NCBI GenBank assembly: GCA_007748055.1
Contig: CP036279.1
Location: 6,944,001-7,008,000 of the forward strand
Length of the DNA stretch: 64,000 bases
Reading direction: 5' to 3'
Origin: Kolteria novifilia
Lineage (GTDB): Bacteria; Planctomycetota; Planctomycetia; Kolteriales; Kolteriaceae
A model generated the notes under the pieces. The model ran no database searches. It had not been told where the DNA came from and was given only the letters and a program-made list of their open reading frames with translations. Shown piece by piece: positions 45,488 through 54,909 of this stretch. Each line of letters begins with the position of its first letter. Position 1 is the first letter of the stretch. The position numbers and the translations under genes were made by a program.

Positions 45488-47674
45488 TTACGACTTGCTC
45501 TTGGACTCCGCGGCGGGCTTGGTAGCGTCTTTGGCGGCGTCTTTCTCCACGGGTTTTGGGCCGCCCCTCTTCGCGGGCTCTTCCTTCGGTTTTGAGGCGC
45601 CCTTTTCGGTGGGCTTCGATTCGCCCTCTTTGGTGGGCTTGGCGGCCTCATTCTCGTCAGGCTCGACGCCGGCCCCCTTCTCCTTGAGCTTCCACCACTC
45701 CGAAAGCGCCTTCAGCGAGCCGTGTTGCAGCGGAAGCAGGTCGACGCTGTTGGTCTCCAGCAGTTCGTACGCCTTCGAAGAATCGCCTTCGGCGTGAGCC
45801 GCGAGGGCCTGGTGCCGGAGAAGGCTCGCCAGTCGGTGGCGGCGGTCGGGGACGATCTCGTTTCCAAACGCCGTGTCGAAGAGGATGCGATTGCGACGTT
45901 CGATCTCCTCCTCGGTCAAGGACTCGGGGTCGCGACCGAGTAGCGCGGCGATCCGCGGCGAGAAGGGCGTGTTGGGCATCTTGGCCGGATCGTAGAAGTC
46001 CCGCTTCTTGAGAATCTTGTTGAGCGCCTCGATGATGCGCCGCTGCTTGTCGCCGGAAATCTGGAAGTTCATCGCGTCGCGAATGGCGCCCGCGGTATCC
46101 TCGCGGGCCCGATCGACGATCGGTTGATACTCGTCCGCGATTCCCTGGATCAGTTGCCGATCGGCTTCGGGCAGTAGGTTCCAAACCCGTAGCGGCACTC
46201 CCGGCTGCTGTTCCTTCGAAGCGAAACTCAGGCGCACCGCGAGCAAGCCCCAGTTGAGCACGTCCCGTGGCTCAAGCAACGGCGAACGATAGAACGTCAT
46301 CGCGCGATCAAAGAACGAGGTCGCGATCTCGGGATCGGAGTTCCGCTTGCCAAGCTGGCTCACGCCACAGAAATAGAGAACATCGACGGGCGTCTGGCTG
46401 ACGAGGAGTTGCCGTTCCAAGGGAGCGATGGGCATCGCCAGGGTCGCCAAGTGAATGCTCTTGGGTGTGGCCGACTTCTGAAGATCCATCGCGACAAGCT
46501 TCTTGATCGCGTCCTGATGATCGCCGCGAAGCTGGAGCAACCGAGCCGACTCGTTCTCTCCGAGCCATTTGCGGTTGGAGGAGGCGACGACGGTGTCTCG
46601 ATATTGAGGATCGGCGAGGAAACGGGAGCGGAGCAGTTGCGGGTAGGTCCAGAGTCGAACCGACTGGTGATCGGGGATCTTCCGAAGGGCCGTCGACGCG
46701 GCTCGAAAGAATGTCTCCGGCTTCGTGTAGAGGATCGGGCGATTGCGACCGACCAATCGAGACTCGAGAAACTTCATGCGGGGGGCGACCATCTGCGGTT
46801 CGATGATCAGCAAGAGGGAAAAACCTTTGAGTTGCTCCTTGGTGACGAAGTAGGAGAGCCCGCTCGCCTTGGGAAAGAACTCGACCAGCGAGGGATCCTT
46901 GGCGAGTTCATCGAGCGTCGCGACGCTTCCCTTTTTCGTCGGGACCGGCACGCCGAGGGCCGGCTCGAAGAGGTAGATCTTCTCCTCGATGATGACGCCG
47001 CACAACCACGGATAGAGCGCCTCGGGATTGTTGGGCATCGGCAGGGCGACCATGCACCCTTGGAGTCCCGCCTGACGGAGCAACTCCAGGAAGAGCCACG
47101 AACGCTCGTGGGAGTTTCCCGATCCACGCACCGCCAAGGGCAGCGGGGGCGCCTCGACCTGAAAGTTAGGCGGCACGATCTCGACGTTGCGTACCACCCA
47201 GTCGAAGAGTTGCTGAGCGCGCGTTAGCGGCGGCTCCTCGTTGCTGGCGGTCGTTCGCGCCGCCGAGTGCAGGAACAGGCAGGTGCGCAGGTAGTCGGCA
47301 TCGATCTCGTCGAAGGTGGGGCGCGTCGCGATCGCGACGGCCTGTTCTCCCAGGATGCGCGTCAGTGTCGCTTCCGACTCCTTGTCGAGCTTCTCAATCG
47401 CCTCACGATCGCGCGCGACGAACTGGTTGAGTTGGCGTATCGCGGTGGGCAGCGACTGCGGATCGGTCCCCTGTTCGAGCATGTTCAGGGCGCTACTGAG
47501 TAGTTCGTTGGCCTCTTCCTTGGACTCCTCGGAAGTTGCTTCCTCGGCTTTCGTTGTCGTGGAAGGACTCTTGCTGTTGCAACCTCCCACCACGAGAGCC
47601 AGGAGGAGGGTGAGCGGGAGGAACTGGCCAAAGAGACGCTGGGTCGTCGTCTCGGTCGCTTGGGTCGGTGTCAT
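45488..47674 (-). CDS. Lipoprotein with a transglutaminase-like domain lacking the catalytic Cys
   Basis: 728 residues from the ATG at 47674; a TTG 15 bases upstream is possible. Lipobox VVGGC (Cys32). Residues about 130-250 follow the order of a transglutaminase core: LTRAQQLFDWVVRNVEI, then RGSGNSHERSWLFLELLRQAGL, then WLCGVIIEEKIYLFEPALGVPV. In active members the GxGxC motif holds the nucleophile; here that position is Ser, so it is probably a non-catalytic relative. The middle is helical repeat-like, and the last 60 residues are Lys/Pro/Glu/Ala low-complexity (KPTEKGASKPKEEPAK). Likely periplasmic. Transcribed towards the repeat-rich gap; kdsA lies upstream on the same strand. Confidence 0.75.
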   Translation of the reverse strand: MTPTQATETTTQRLFGQFLPLTLLLALVVGGCNSKSPSTTTKAEEATSEESKEEANELLSSALNMLEQGTDPQSLPTAIRQLNQFVARDREAIEKLDKESEATLTRILGEQAVAIATRPTFDEIDADYLRTCLFLHSAARTTASNEEPPLTRAQQLFDWVVRNVEIVPPNFQVEAPPLPLAVRGSGNSHERSWLFLELLRQAGLQGCMVALPMPNNPEALYPWLCGVIIEEKIYLFEPALGVPVPTKKGSVATLDELAKDPSLVEFFPKASGLSYFVTKEQLKGFSLLLIIEPQMVAPRMKFLESRLVGRNRPILYTKPETFFRAASTALRKIPDHQSVRLWTYPQLLRSRFLADPQYRDTVVASSNRKWLGENESARLLQLRGDHQDAIKKLVAMDLQKSATPKSIHLATLAMPIAPLERQLLVSQTPVDVLYFCGVSQLGKRNSDPEIATSFFDRAMTFYRSPLLEPRDVLNWGLLAVRLSFASKEQQPGVPLRVWNLLPEADRQLIQGIADEYQPIVDRAREDTAGAIRDAMNFQISGDKQRRIIEALNKILKKRDFYDPAKMPNTPFSPRIAALLGRDPESLTEEEIERRNRILFDTAFGNEIVPDRRHRLASLLRHQALAAHAEGDSSKAYELLETNSVDLLPLQHGSLKALSEWWKLKEKGAGVEPDENEAAKPTKEGESKPTEKGASKPKEEPAKRGGPKPVEKDAAKDATKPAAESKSKS

Positions 47675-47744
47675 GGTCGAGTGGCTCAAGAAGAAGGTTC
47701 CCGGTCGATCGTACGATCCGTTCAGGCGCGTGTTCGGGCAGTTG

Positions 47745-48572
47745 TCAACTTATGCCCGTCGCCTCCCGAATGCGAAGACACGCGGTCAACAGAGCTTCCA
47801 GCTCGTCCAGTGGGACCATGTTCGGGCCGTCGCTGAGGGCCTTGTCCGGATCGGGATGCGTTTCGAGGAAGATCCCGTCGCAACCGACCGCGACCGCGGC
47901 ACGGGCGAGGTAGGGAACCATGTCGCGCTGCCCGCCAGATTTCTCGCCCTGGGCGCTGGGCATCTGAACGCTGTGAGTGGCGTCGTAGATGACCGGAGCG
48001 CCACTTCGACGCATGATCGGAAGCGATCGGAAGTCGCTGACAAGCATCCCGTAGCCGAACGTCGTTCCCCGTTCGGTGAGCAGGACGTTCGGACACCCGG
48101 CGTCGGCGAGCTTCTTCACCGCGTGGTTCATGTCCCAAGGCGCCATGAATTGGCCCTTCTTCACGTTCACGGCGCATCCGGTTTTCGCCGCGGCGATCAG
48201 AAGGTCGGTCTGGCGAGCGAGGAAGGCGGGAATCTGCAAGAGATCGCACGCTTCCGCCGCCAGGGCGCACTGCGCTTCGGTGTGGATGTCGGTCGTGATC
48301 GGGAGATCGTGGGTTGCCTTGACCTTGGCGAGCGTCTTGATGCCTGCTTCGATCCCTGGGCCGCGGTAGGAGTTGATCGAGGTTCGGTTGGCCTTGTCGA
48401 AAGACGCCTTGAAGATGTAGGGCATCCCGAGCCGGTCGGTAATCGCTTTCACTTTCTCGCAGACCGAAAGGACGAGCGACTCGCTTTCAATCACGCAGGG
48501 ACCGGCGATGAGAACGAGGGGGCGACCGGCGCCGCAGGAGACGGAGCCGATCGACACGGGGTTGTTGGTCAT
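47745..48572 (-). CDS. kdsA: 3-deoxy-8-phosphooctulonate synthase
   Basis: 275 residues. Condenses phosphoenolpyruvate and arabinose 5-phosphate to Kdo 8-phosphate for lipopolysaccharide. Motifs: [66 protein letters not shown], and [13 protein letters not shown]. Cys26 in AGPCVIES marks the metal-dependent class; metal-independent enzymes have Asn there. Shows that this organism makes Kdo. Other kds genes are not nearby. Confidence 0.96.
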   Translation of the reverse strand: MTNNPVSIGSVSCGAGRPLVLIAGPCVIESESLVLSVCEKVKAITDRLGMPYIFKASFDKANRTSINSYRGPGIEAGIKTLAKVKATHDLPITTDIHTEAQCALAAEACDLLQIPAFLARQTDLLIAAAKTGCAVNVKKGQFMAPWDMNHAVKKLADAGCPNVLLTERGTTFGYGMLVSDFRSLPIMRRSGAPVIYDATHSVQMPSAQGEKSGGQRDMVPYLARAAVAVGCDGIFLETHPDPDKALSDGPNMVPLDELEALLTACLRIREATGIS

Positions 48573-48708
48573 AAAGAATCACTTCCGGCGACATTGGTCG
48601 ATCTCGCGAAAGCAATGCCACCGGAGGTGGACGAGCGGGGCCGGGATTTCCCCAGCCCCCTTGTCGCCACATGGGCGACATTCCTTTCCCGAGAACCTGT
48701 AGGCTCTG

Positions 48709-49662
48709 TCACGCCGCTTGCCGATTGGCCAGCGGATCGAGAGTCGGAACGACGAGCTCCAAGGCACTCGGATTGACTTCGATCACCGCGGGAGCCTTGC
48801 CGACCGGATCGCCATCGGCTTGGATATCGTGACCGCCGCGACTATCGAGACGGAGCCGTTTGAACTTACGAATAACGACATCGTTCAGTTCGTGCAAACG
48901 TCCGCCGAGCATGGCGCTCGTGTAACGCAGTAAGTGATACGGTCCCGGCTGTTGGAAGACCAGTAGATCGAGTCGGCGGTCATCGCCATCGGCCTGGGGG
49001 CACAGCGGCAGTCCCATCGCGTATTCGCGAAGATTGAAGACAAAGGCGTGATAGCCCTCGCACTCGAACCCATCGTCGTCAACCTGGATCCTCATCTTCG
49101 GAAACGAGTAATTCCAAAGGCTTTCGGCCGTCGCGTGGACGTAGTTCCAGCGTCGCACGTGGCCACGGCGACGTTCGTGGACCTTGGCGACCACCGTCGC
49201 ATCAAAGCCGATCGTCGCCATCAAGGTGAAGGCGGTCGGATCCCCTTCATCACCGCTGATCCGTCCGAGGTCGATCGTCCGGGAGCGGCCGGCGACCACC
49301 ATTTCGGCGAAACGTCGAGCACTGCGCCCAATCCGAAGATGGCGGGCGAGCAGGTTTTCCGAGCCGAGCGGAAAGATCGCCAGCGGGGCGGCGGGCTTTA
49401 GATTGACGACCCACTGAGCCGTGCCGTCACCGCCGCACGCGACGATGCAGCGGCAATCATCGAGCCGATCGGGGTCGGCAACCGCTTCCGCGAAGGCGTC
49501 GCGATCGTGGAAGACTTCCGCGTCGACCGCCGACTCGCGAAGATACTGCCGGAGTCGGGCGACCGGACCGCGGCGGCTCTTCGGGCCCGCGGTGCGATTC
49601 ACCAAGATCGGAACCCATCGTCCCCGTTGACGTAAGTCGACTGTGGTGTTGGTCATGTGCAT
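48709..49662 (-). CDS. Diacylglycerol kinase-like lipid kinase
   Basis: 317 residues from the ATG at 49662 (MHMTNTT); an ATG two codons later, or the longer frame from 49767, are alternatives. DAGK catalytic domain (DgkB/YegS type): VNRTAGPKSRRGP, ACGGDGTAQWVVN with the GGDGT nucleotide site, and FPLGSENLLARHL. The family usually has GTGND/GTAN here; this SENLLA form is found in planctomycete-like members. The C-terminal beta sandwich ends IQADGDPVG. Probably phosphorylates a diacylglycerol or a sphingoid lipid at the membrane face. Confidence 0.88.
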   Translation of the reverse strand: MHMTNTTVDLRQRGRWVPILVNRTAGPKSRRGPVARLRQYLRESAVDAEVFHDRDAFAEAVADPDRLDDCRCIVACGGDGTAQWVVNLKPAAPLAIFPLGSENLLARHLRIGRSARRFAEMVVAGRSRTIDLGRISGDEGDPTAFTLMATIGFDATVVAKVHERRRGHVRRWNYVHATAESLWNYSFPKMRIQVDDDGFECEGYHAFVFNLREYAMGLPLCPQADGDDRRLDLLVFQQPGPYHLLRYTSAMLGGRLHELNDVVIRKFKRLRLDSRGGHDIQADGDPVGKAPAVIEVNPSALELVVPTLDPLANRQAA

Positions 49663-50006
49663 TGTTCGGCCCGCCTCTCGCGCTTTGTAGAGCCCCTGGT
49701 CCCGCATCACCGTTCGATGGTCGGCCTCGACAGACGTCGACCGACATCGCGAACTGTCCGTGGTCATGGAGCGACCGAACTGGTTACTCGCGAATCGCTT
49801 CTCTCACCCAACTTCAGTGTTCCTGACGTTGCAAGTGTAGAGCAAAGACGATTCCGAATGCTTGGTCGCATGGCCTCGTGAAGGAAGAACCATGATCCTC
49901 CGCGATCATTCTCTTGCGAGCAGCGGCTCTTCACCGGATAATACGACAGGCAGGGCGGTGTTGTTGAACGATCCCGTCCCCTTCCCACATCAAGTCAGGG
50001 CAAACC
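49663..50006. other. Intergenic gap between divergent genes, no feature recognised
   Basis: Should hold promoters for the lipid kinase and the tail-anchored protein. No hairpin repeats, no supported small gene. Confidence 0.55.
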
Positions 50007-50663
50007 ATGCCAGCACCCGAGGAGCTGCTGGACCTCTATCTGCGTCTCGCGGATGCGGCCCAGGAACAACAGCAACCACTTCAACGGAATAAATTCCTCG
50101 TCTTGGCGGCCGATGCCGCCGGTCGAGCCGGGCTGCTGGCGGTCGCGGAGGACTGCCGCACGAAGATTCTCGCTCATAATCCTAAACACATCTTGCGGCA
50201 ATACCCCTCCATGGGAGAGGCGCTCGCCTCCAAGGATGTGCGGCTCTACACGCGGCAACTGCATCGCCTGTTCCCCTTCGAAAAAGCGGAGTACCTGCTC
50301 AGCAAGTTCGAGGGCACCAACGACGACGCTTCCTTCGTACTGGACCTCGATCCTCCCGCGAAAACCCCGCGCCGACGGCCCAAAGGGAGCAAGAGACCCT
50401 CCCTAAGTCGTCCAAAACGCAGGCCTCGTGCCTCGATTGTGCGAGCTTTTCAACGATCCAAGCAAGAAACACGACGAAAAAAGACCATCCGGCCCACCAA
50501 CGCGGAACAACGTAGTCTGCCTATTCTCCCCGTTTGGGCGGTAAGCCAACCGAAGAGCCTGTGGGAGTGGGGCGAGCATCATTGGTCGACATGGGGGGTC
50601 GTCTTCCTGCTCGGCGTCGTCGTGGGCGGTTCCTCGGCCGCGCTCATCCTGCTAAACTTCTAA
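50007..50663 (+). CDS. Tail-anchored membrane protein of unknown function
   Basis: 218 residues, ATG with AGGG six bases upstream. Three parts: a helical N-terminal domain (about 1-100, EELLDLYLRLADAAQEQQQ, FPFEKAEYLLSKFE); a strongly basic linker (about 117-165, many Arg/Lys, TPRRRPKGSKRPSLSRPKRR); and one C-terminal membrane segment (about 195-216, WGVVFLLGVVVGGSSAALILL). The orientation would keep the helical and basic parts in the cytoplasm, where the linker could bind nucleic acid or acidic lipid. No family recognised. The NnrE gene follows after 123 bp. Confidence 0.7.
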   Translation: MPAPEELLDLYLRLADAAQEQQQPLQRNKFLVLAADAAGRAGLLAVAEDCRTKILAHNPKHILRQYPSMGEALASKDVRLYTRQLHRLFPFEKAEYLLSKFEGTNDDASFVLDLDPPAKTPRRRPKGSKRPSLSRPKRRPRASIVRAFQRSKQETRRKKTIRPTNAEQRSLPILPVWAVSQPKSLWEWGEHHWSTWGVVFLLGVVVGGSSAALILLNF

Positions 50664-50786
50664 ACAATCGTCGAAACTCCCGGAGATCCGGCGTGGAGAG
50701 AGACCCACCCTCATTCCGCAAACCTCCCTGCCTGCCTACCGATCGACCTTTTACCACTCAGCGTTCTCATCGAAGAAGGTTCGGCC

Positions 50787-51431
50787 GTGACGAACGATGC
50801 CCTTTCACGACAAGCGGTCCGGGACTATGACGCCAATGCGATCGCTTTCGGGATTCCGGGACCGGTTTTGATGGAAAATGCCGCCCGTGGCGCGGTTGAG
50901 TTGTTGCTCTCTCTCGGCGCGGTCGGCCCAGTCGCAATCGTCTGTGGCAAGGGCAACAACGCTGGCGACGGGTTTGTCATAGCCCGACTGCTGGCCGTCC
51001 GCGGCATCGACGTGTGGCTCGAATTGGTCGTCGATCCCGAGGAACTCTCCGGGGACGCAGCAACAGCGTTCGCCCCGCTCGCGTCGTTGGGCATTGAGCG
51101 ACAACCCTTCGACGAGGAGAAGACCACGCGACGTCTCCGAGGGGCCGAGTGGGTGGTCGACGCCCTTCTGGGGACGGGAACCAAAGGAAGCGTTCGTTCG
51201 CCCTACGATCGCGCGATCGACACCATCAACGACTCCGGGCGGCGCGTGCTCTCCGTCGATCTACCCTCCGGCCTCGATGCCGACACGGGCGAGTGTTTGG
51301 GACCGACGGTGGGTGCCGAACGAACGGTGACGTTTGTCGCCCGAAAAATGGGCTTCGCGAACCCGCGATCGGCAGCGTTCACCGGCCAGGTCCACGTCGT
51401 CCCCATCGGCGCCCGACCGCCGAGCCCTTAA
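50787..51431 (+). CDS. nnrE: NAD(P)H-hydrate epimerase
   Basis: 214 residues, GTG with GAAGG seven bases upstream. YjeF N-terminal domain that interconverts R and S forms of damaged NAD(P)HX so that the dehydratase can repair them. Signatures: RDYDANAIAFGIPGPVLMENAARGA, IVCGKGNNAGDGFVIARLL, VVDALLGTGTKGSVRSPYD, SVDLPSGLDADTG and TVTFVARKMG. The kinase-like NnrD half, fused in many bacteria, is absent here and not adjacent. Convergent with the methyltransferase gene, with 10 bp between stops. Confidence 0.93.
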   Translation: MTNDALSRQAVRDYDANAIAFGIPGPVLMENAARGAVELLLSLGAVGPVAIVCGKGNNAGDGFVIARLLAVRGIDVWLELVVDPEELSGDAATAFAPLASLGIERQPFDEEKTTRRLRGAEWVVDALLGTGTKGSVRSPYDRAIDTINDSGRRVLSVDLPSGLDADTGECLGPTVGAERTVTFVARKMGFANPRSAAFTGQVHVVPIGARPPSP

Positions 51432-51441
51432 CTCTCGGCGC

Positions 51442-52131
51442 TCACCGAGAACAGACTTCCAGATGGCGGTCGGAGACGATTCGAACCTTCAAGTCGCCGA
51501 GCCCGACGGCATCGAGCTGCTGGCGAACCTCTTCGGGAGTAAACGCCGCGAGCAGCGAATTGTAAAAGTCGTCCTGAAATTGCTTCGGCCCGCCGGCGGC
51601 ATGCTGATCAACCAGAGCGCGAACAACCTCCTCGTTCGGCGGGCGAAACAGATCCTTCACGAAGACGAGCGTCGCCACCCCTCTCAGCCGCTTGATCTCA
51701 TTCCAAAACGGCAATGGATCGGGGAGGTGGTGGAGGAGCGTGTTGCTGATGATGGCATCGGCGCTCTGGGTCGCCAAGTGCGTTTCGGTGATATCGGCTA
51801 GGTGAAGGCGAACTCGGTCAGTGAGTTGCTCTCGTTCGATCGCGGACTGGGCGAATCGCAACATCGAAGCCGACGCGTCGACGGCCAGAAACCGCCAGTG
51901 AGGACACTTCCTCGCAAGCCGAATCGGGATATCGGCGGGGCCACACCCCAAATCGATGACCGTCGCGAAGGGAGACTCCGACGGCAGGCCGGACTCGGCT
52001 AGCTCGAGGAAACGCCCGACGAAAGCACTGTTCGGCTGTTCCAGATCGGCGCTGGCATAAGCCTCGGCCTGCCCTTCCATGTCCATAACTTCCCGTTCGG
52101 GGACACGCGGCATGATCTGTTCGTTGTCCAT
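51442..52131 (-). CDS. Class I SAM-dependent methyltransferase
   Basis: 229 residues from the ATG at 52131, with AAAGGA 12 bases upstream; a longer frame upstream has no conserved sequence. Motif I VIDLGCGPADIPIRLA, motif II FLAVDASASML, then LADITETHLATQSADAIISNTLLHHLPDP, the Methyltransf_25/31 pattern. The C-terminal part (LVFVKDLFRPPNEEVVRALV, FYNSLLAAFTPEEVRQQLDAVGL) is a helical lid seen in small-molecule methyltransferases. Divergent from the M20 gene. Confidence 0.88.
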   Translation of the reverse strand: MDNEQIMPRVPEREVMDMEGQAEAYASADLEQPNSAFVGRFLELAESGLPSESPFATVIDLGCGPADIPIRLARKCPHWRFLAVDASASMLRFAQSAIEREQLTDRVRLHLADITETHLATQSADAIISNTLLHHLPDPLPFWNEIKRLRGVATLVFVKDLFRPPNEEVVRALVDQHAAGGPKQFQDDFYNSLLAAFTPEEVRQQLDAVGLGDLKVRIVSDRHLEVCSR

Positions 52132-52423
52132 GGTGAATCGGTATCCTTTGGAGGGCGAAGGTGACGTCGAGTCGAACCTCTTTCGCCGTTCTATGAGAGT
52201 TTTCGCCGCCCCGCGATGCAGCCTGTGTCGCTGTTGTCGGTCTTGAGGTACCGGGTGTCCAGTTCGCCACCGGCCGAAGCTGATCACGACTTTCAGACGG
52301 TGGTCCGATGAGCTAGCATGAACAAAAGGAAGTGCGACGAGTGCCGGGCAAGTTCCTGGGTCTCGGGTGTTGGCTGCCACTGCACCAAACGAACAAGCGT
52401 AGCTGTTGCGAGAAAGGGATCCG

Positions 52424-53653
52424 TTGGGAAAGACGCTTGGAGGCCTCGACGCCGAGATCGAGACGATTGACCGGGAGGTGGAACAGCATCTCGACCTCCT
52501 TCGCGAAGTTCGCCGCTACCTTCACATGCATCCCGAACCGAGTGGGGGCGAATTCCAAACGACGCTCTACATCGCCCACCAGTTGCGTGAGCACGGCATC
52601 GACCATCGTGTCGTCGAGAGCGAACGGGGAATCATCGCCGGCCAGCTTGGTGCCTCGAACGAGCCGCTGATCGCGATCCGAGCCGACACCGACGCCCTTT
52701 CGATCATCGACGAAAAGTCTGTTCCTTACCGTTCCCGCCATGACGGCGTCATGCATGCGTGCGGTCACGACGCCCACAGCACCATGGTCCTCGGCGCGAC
52801 GCTGGCGCTCAACGCCCTCTCGCGCGGCTTGGATCGACCACTGCCGTGGCGAGCCATCTTTCAGCCGGCCGAGGAAACCGCCCTTGGCGCCAACGAGATG
52901 GTGGCCTCGGGCGCGGTCGACAGCGTTGGAAAGATCCTCGCCCTTCACGTCGACCCGACGTTCCAAGTGGGTCGAGTCGGTATTCGCCGCGGGGCGCTCA
53001 CGGCCCAGTGTTGCGGGGTCGAGATCGAGATCTGGGGCAAGGGGGGACATGCCGCCAGGCCTCACGATTCGATCGATCCAATCGTCGTCGCCAGCCAACT
53101 CCTGAGCCTCATCTATCAGACCGTGCCACGCCGCAACGACTCACGGGAACCGGTCGTGGTGACCTTCGGCATGATTGAAGGGGGTAAGAACCCCAACGTG
53201 ATTCCCGAACGCGTCCGCCTCGCCGGCACCATTCGGACGACGCAGCGCGAAACGACCGAGCGAATCAAGAACCAGATCCTCGCGATCTGTCGTGGGCTCT
53301 CCGAGGCGAGCGGAGCCGGCATCGACGTCGACTTTCCCATGGGGCCCGACGCGGTGGTCAACGATCCCGACCTCACCGATCAATGCGAGGAAGTGATCGT
53401 CGACCTGTTGGGTCCGGGCGCGGCCGAGCATATTCCCCAACCGAGCATGGGCGGCGAAGATTTTTCGGCCTACTTGCGAGAGGTCCCCGGATGCCTGATG
53501 CGCCTGGGAGTCGCCGACGGTCGCCATCGCGCCGAGCCACTTCACTCACCACGCTTTGACATCGACGAACGGGCGCTGGCCCTCGGAGCCAAATTGCTGG
53601 CTCGCGCCGTGGTGACGCTCGCCCATCAGGACGCCCGAGGAGCTACACCATGA
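52424..53653 (+). CDS. M20 family metallo-amidohydrolase (aminoacylase/hippurate hydrolase-like)
   Basis: 409 residues from a TTG at 52424, with AAAGGG five bases upstream; TTG at 52406 is an alternative. Removes an acyl or aminoacyl group from an amino acid by a metal-bound water. Metal and catalytic motifs: RADTDAL, MHACGHDAHSTM, FQPAEE, ALHVDP, GGHAARPHDSIDP in the lid domain, and C-terminal PSMGGEDFSAYL. One change stands out: the usual FQPAEEGxxGA reads FQPAEETALGA. Its TGA overlaps the ATG of the GCS2 ligase gene (ATGA), so hydrolase and ligase are made together. Confidence 0.92.
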   Translation: MGKTLGGLDAEIETIDREVEQHLDLLREVRRYLHMHPEPSGGEFQTTLYIAHQLREHGIDHRVVESERGIIAGQLGASNEPLIAIRADTDALSIIDEKSVPYRSRHDGVMHACGHDAHSTMVLGATLALNALSRGLDRPLPWRAIFQPAEETALGANEMVASGAVDSVGKILALHVDPTFQVGRVGIRRGALTAQCCGVEIEIWGKGGHAARPHDSIDPIVVASQLLSLIYQTVPRRNDSREPVVVTFGMIEGGKNPNVIPERVRLAGTIRTTQRETTERIKNQILAICRGLSEASGAGIDVDFPMGPDAVVNDPDLTDQCEEVIVDLLGPGAAEHIPQPSMGGEDFSAYLREVPGCLMRLGVADGRHRAEPLHSPRFDIDERALALGAKLLARAVVTLAHQDARGATP

Positions 53654-54777
53654 CGTTGTCCTTTAGCAGCAATGACTACCCGACGGTGGGCGTCGAGGTC
53701 GAACTGCAGTTGGTCGACGCGACGTCGATGGCCCTTCGCAGCGCGATCGACGACATTCTCGAACGATTGCCTCCGGAGCTGGAAGGCAAGATCAAACCGG
53801 AACTGATGCAGTGCTACCTCGAGATCAACTCGGATGTCTGTCGCACCGTCGCCGACGTCGAGGGAGACCTCAGTCGTAAGATCAAGCTCGTCGAGCAGTC
53901 GGCTCGCGACGCGAACGTGCTGCTCCTTTGGGCCGCGACACATCCTTTCTCCCACTGGCACGAACAGAAAATCACTCCGGATGATCGCTACCTCGGCCTC
54001 GTCGATCTGCTTCAAGACACCGCGCGGAGGCTAGTGACGTTCGGCCTGCACGTTCACGTCGGCGTCGACTCGGGTGACAAGGCGGTGATGATCTGCGACC
54101 GGATCATGAGACACCTGCCGACACTCTTGGCACTCTCTTCCAACAGCCCATTCTGGCACGGGCGACTCACCGGACTTCGGTCTCAACGCAGCAAGGTGAT
54201 GGAGAACCTCCCGACGGCGGGGCTGCCGCCGCTGATGCGCAACTGGAGCGAATATGTCTGGCTGATCAACCACTTGATCCAGACCGGATTCATCAACTCC
54301 AACCGCGAGATCTGGTGGGATGTCCGGCCCCATCATGTCTTCGGAACCGTCGAGGTCCGGATCTGCGACATGCCTCCCTCCCTGGAAGACGTGCTCGGCC
54401 TGACGGCGCTCACGCAGTGCCTGGTCCATTCCCTCTCCGAAGCCATCAACGCGGGCACTTTTCAGCACGACGGCCATCCGATGATCGTCCGTCAGAACAA
54501 GTGGCGGGCGGGACGCTTCGGAATGGACGCGCAACTGGTCGACCCGCAGACTGCCGAGTGCCTCCCCGCGCGTGAAGTGGTCCGCCGTCTCGTCGAAATC
54601 TTGATGCCCGCCGCCGAGCACCTCGATTGCGTCGGCTACTTGGAACACGTCCTGGTGATGGCGGAACGTCCGACTGGGGCCGACCGGCAGATCGAGATCT
54701 ACAAGCGCACCAACGACTCCCTGCAAGTCGTTCGCGAGTTGACCGGCAACAATCCCCACGCCAATGCAACCTCGTGA
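53650..54777 (+). CDS. Carboxylate-amine ligase / glutamate-cysteine ligase family 2 (YbdK-like)
   Basis: 375 residues. ATP-dependent ligase of the glutamine synthetase fold joining glutamate gamma-carboxyl to an amine, cysteine in the classic case. GCS2 motifs: TVGVEVELQLVD, LEINSDVC, LLLWAATHPFSHW, TFGLHVHVGVDSGD, SSNSPFWHGRLTGLRSQRSKVM, FGTVEVRICDMPPSLED and NKWRAGRFGMDAQL. Length fits YbdK. Translationally coupled to the M20 hydrolase upstream. Whether it makes gamma-glutamylcysteine or another gamma-glutamyl amide cannot be told from sequence. Confidence 0.93.
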   Translation: MTLSFSSNDYPTVGVEVELQLVDATSMALRSAIDDILERLPPELEGKIKPELMQCYLEINSDVCRTVADVEGDLSRKIKLVEQSARDANVLLLWAATHPFSHWHEQKITPDDRYLGLVDLLQDTARRLVTFGLHVHVGVDSGDKAVMICDRIMRHLPTLLALSSNSPFWHGRLTGLRSQRSKVMENLPTAGLPPLMRNWSEYVWLINHLIQTGFINSNREIWWDVRPHHVFGTVEVRICDMPPSLEDVLGLTALTQCLVHSLSEAINAGTFQHDGHPMIVRQNKWRAGRFGMDAQLVDPQTAECLPAREVVRRLVEILMPAAEHLDCVGYLEHVLVMAERPTGADRQIEIYKRTNDSLQVVRELTGNNPHANATS

Positions 54778-54909
54778 TCGTTTCACCCAGCGGGGAATCT
54801 CCGTTCGATTCGTCGGGCGAATGGCCGTTCCGCTTTGTACGATCTCCCGCACGGACTTCGCGCCCTCTCCGGTCCCACCCACTGCTACTCTTCATGGAGT
54901 CGTGACGCC

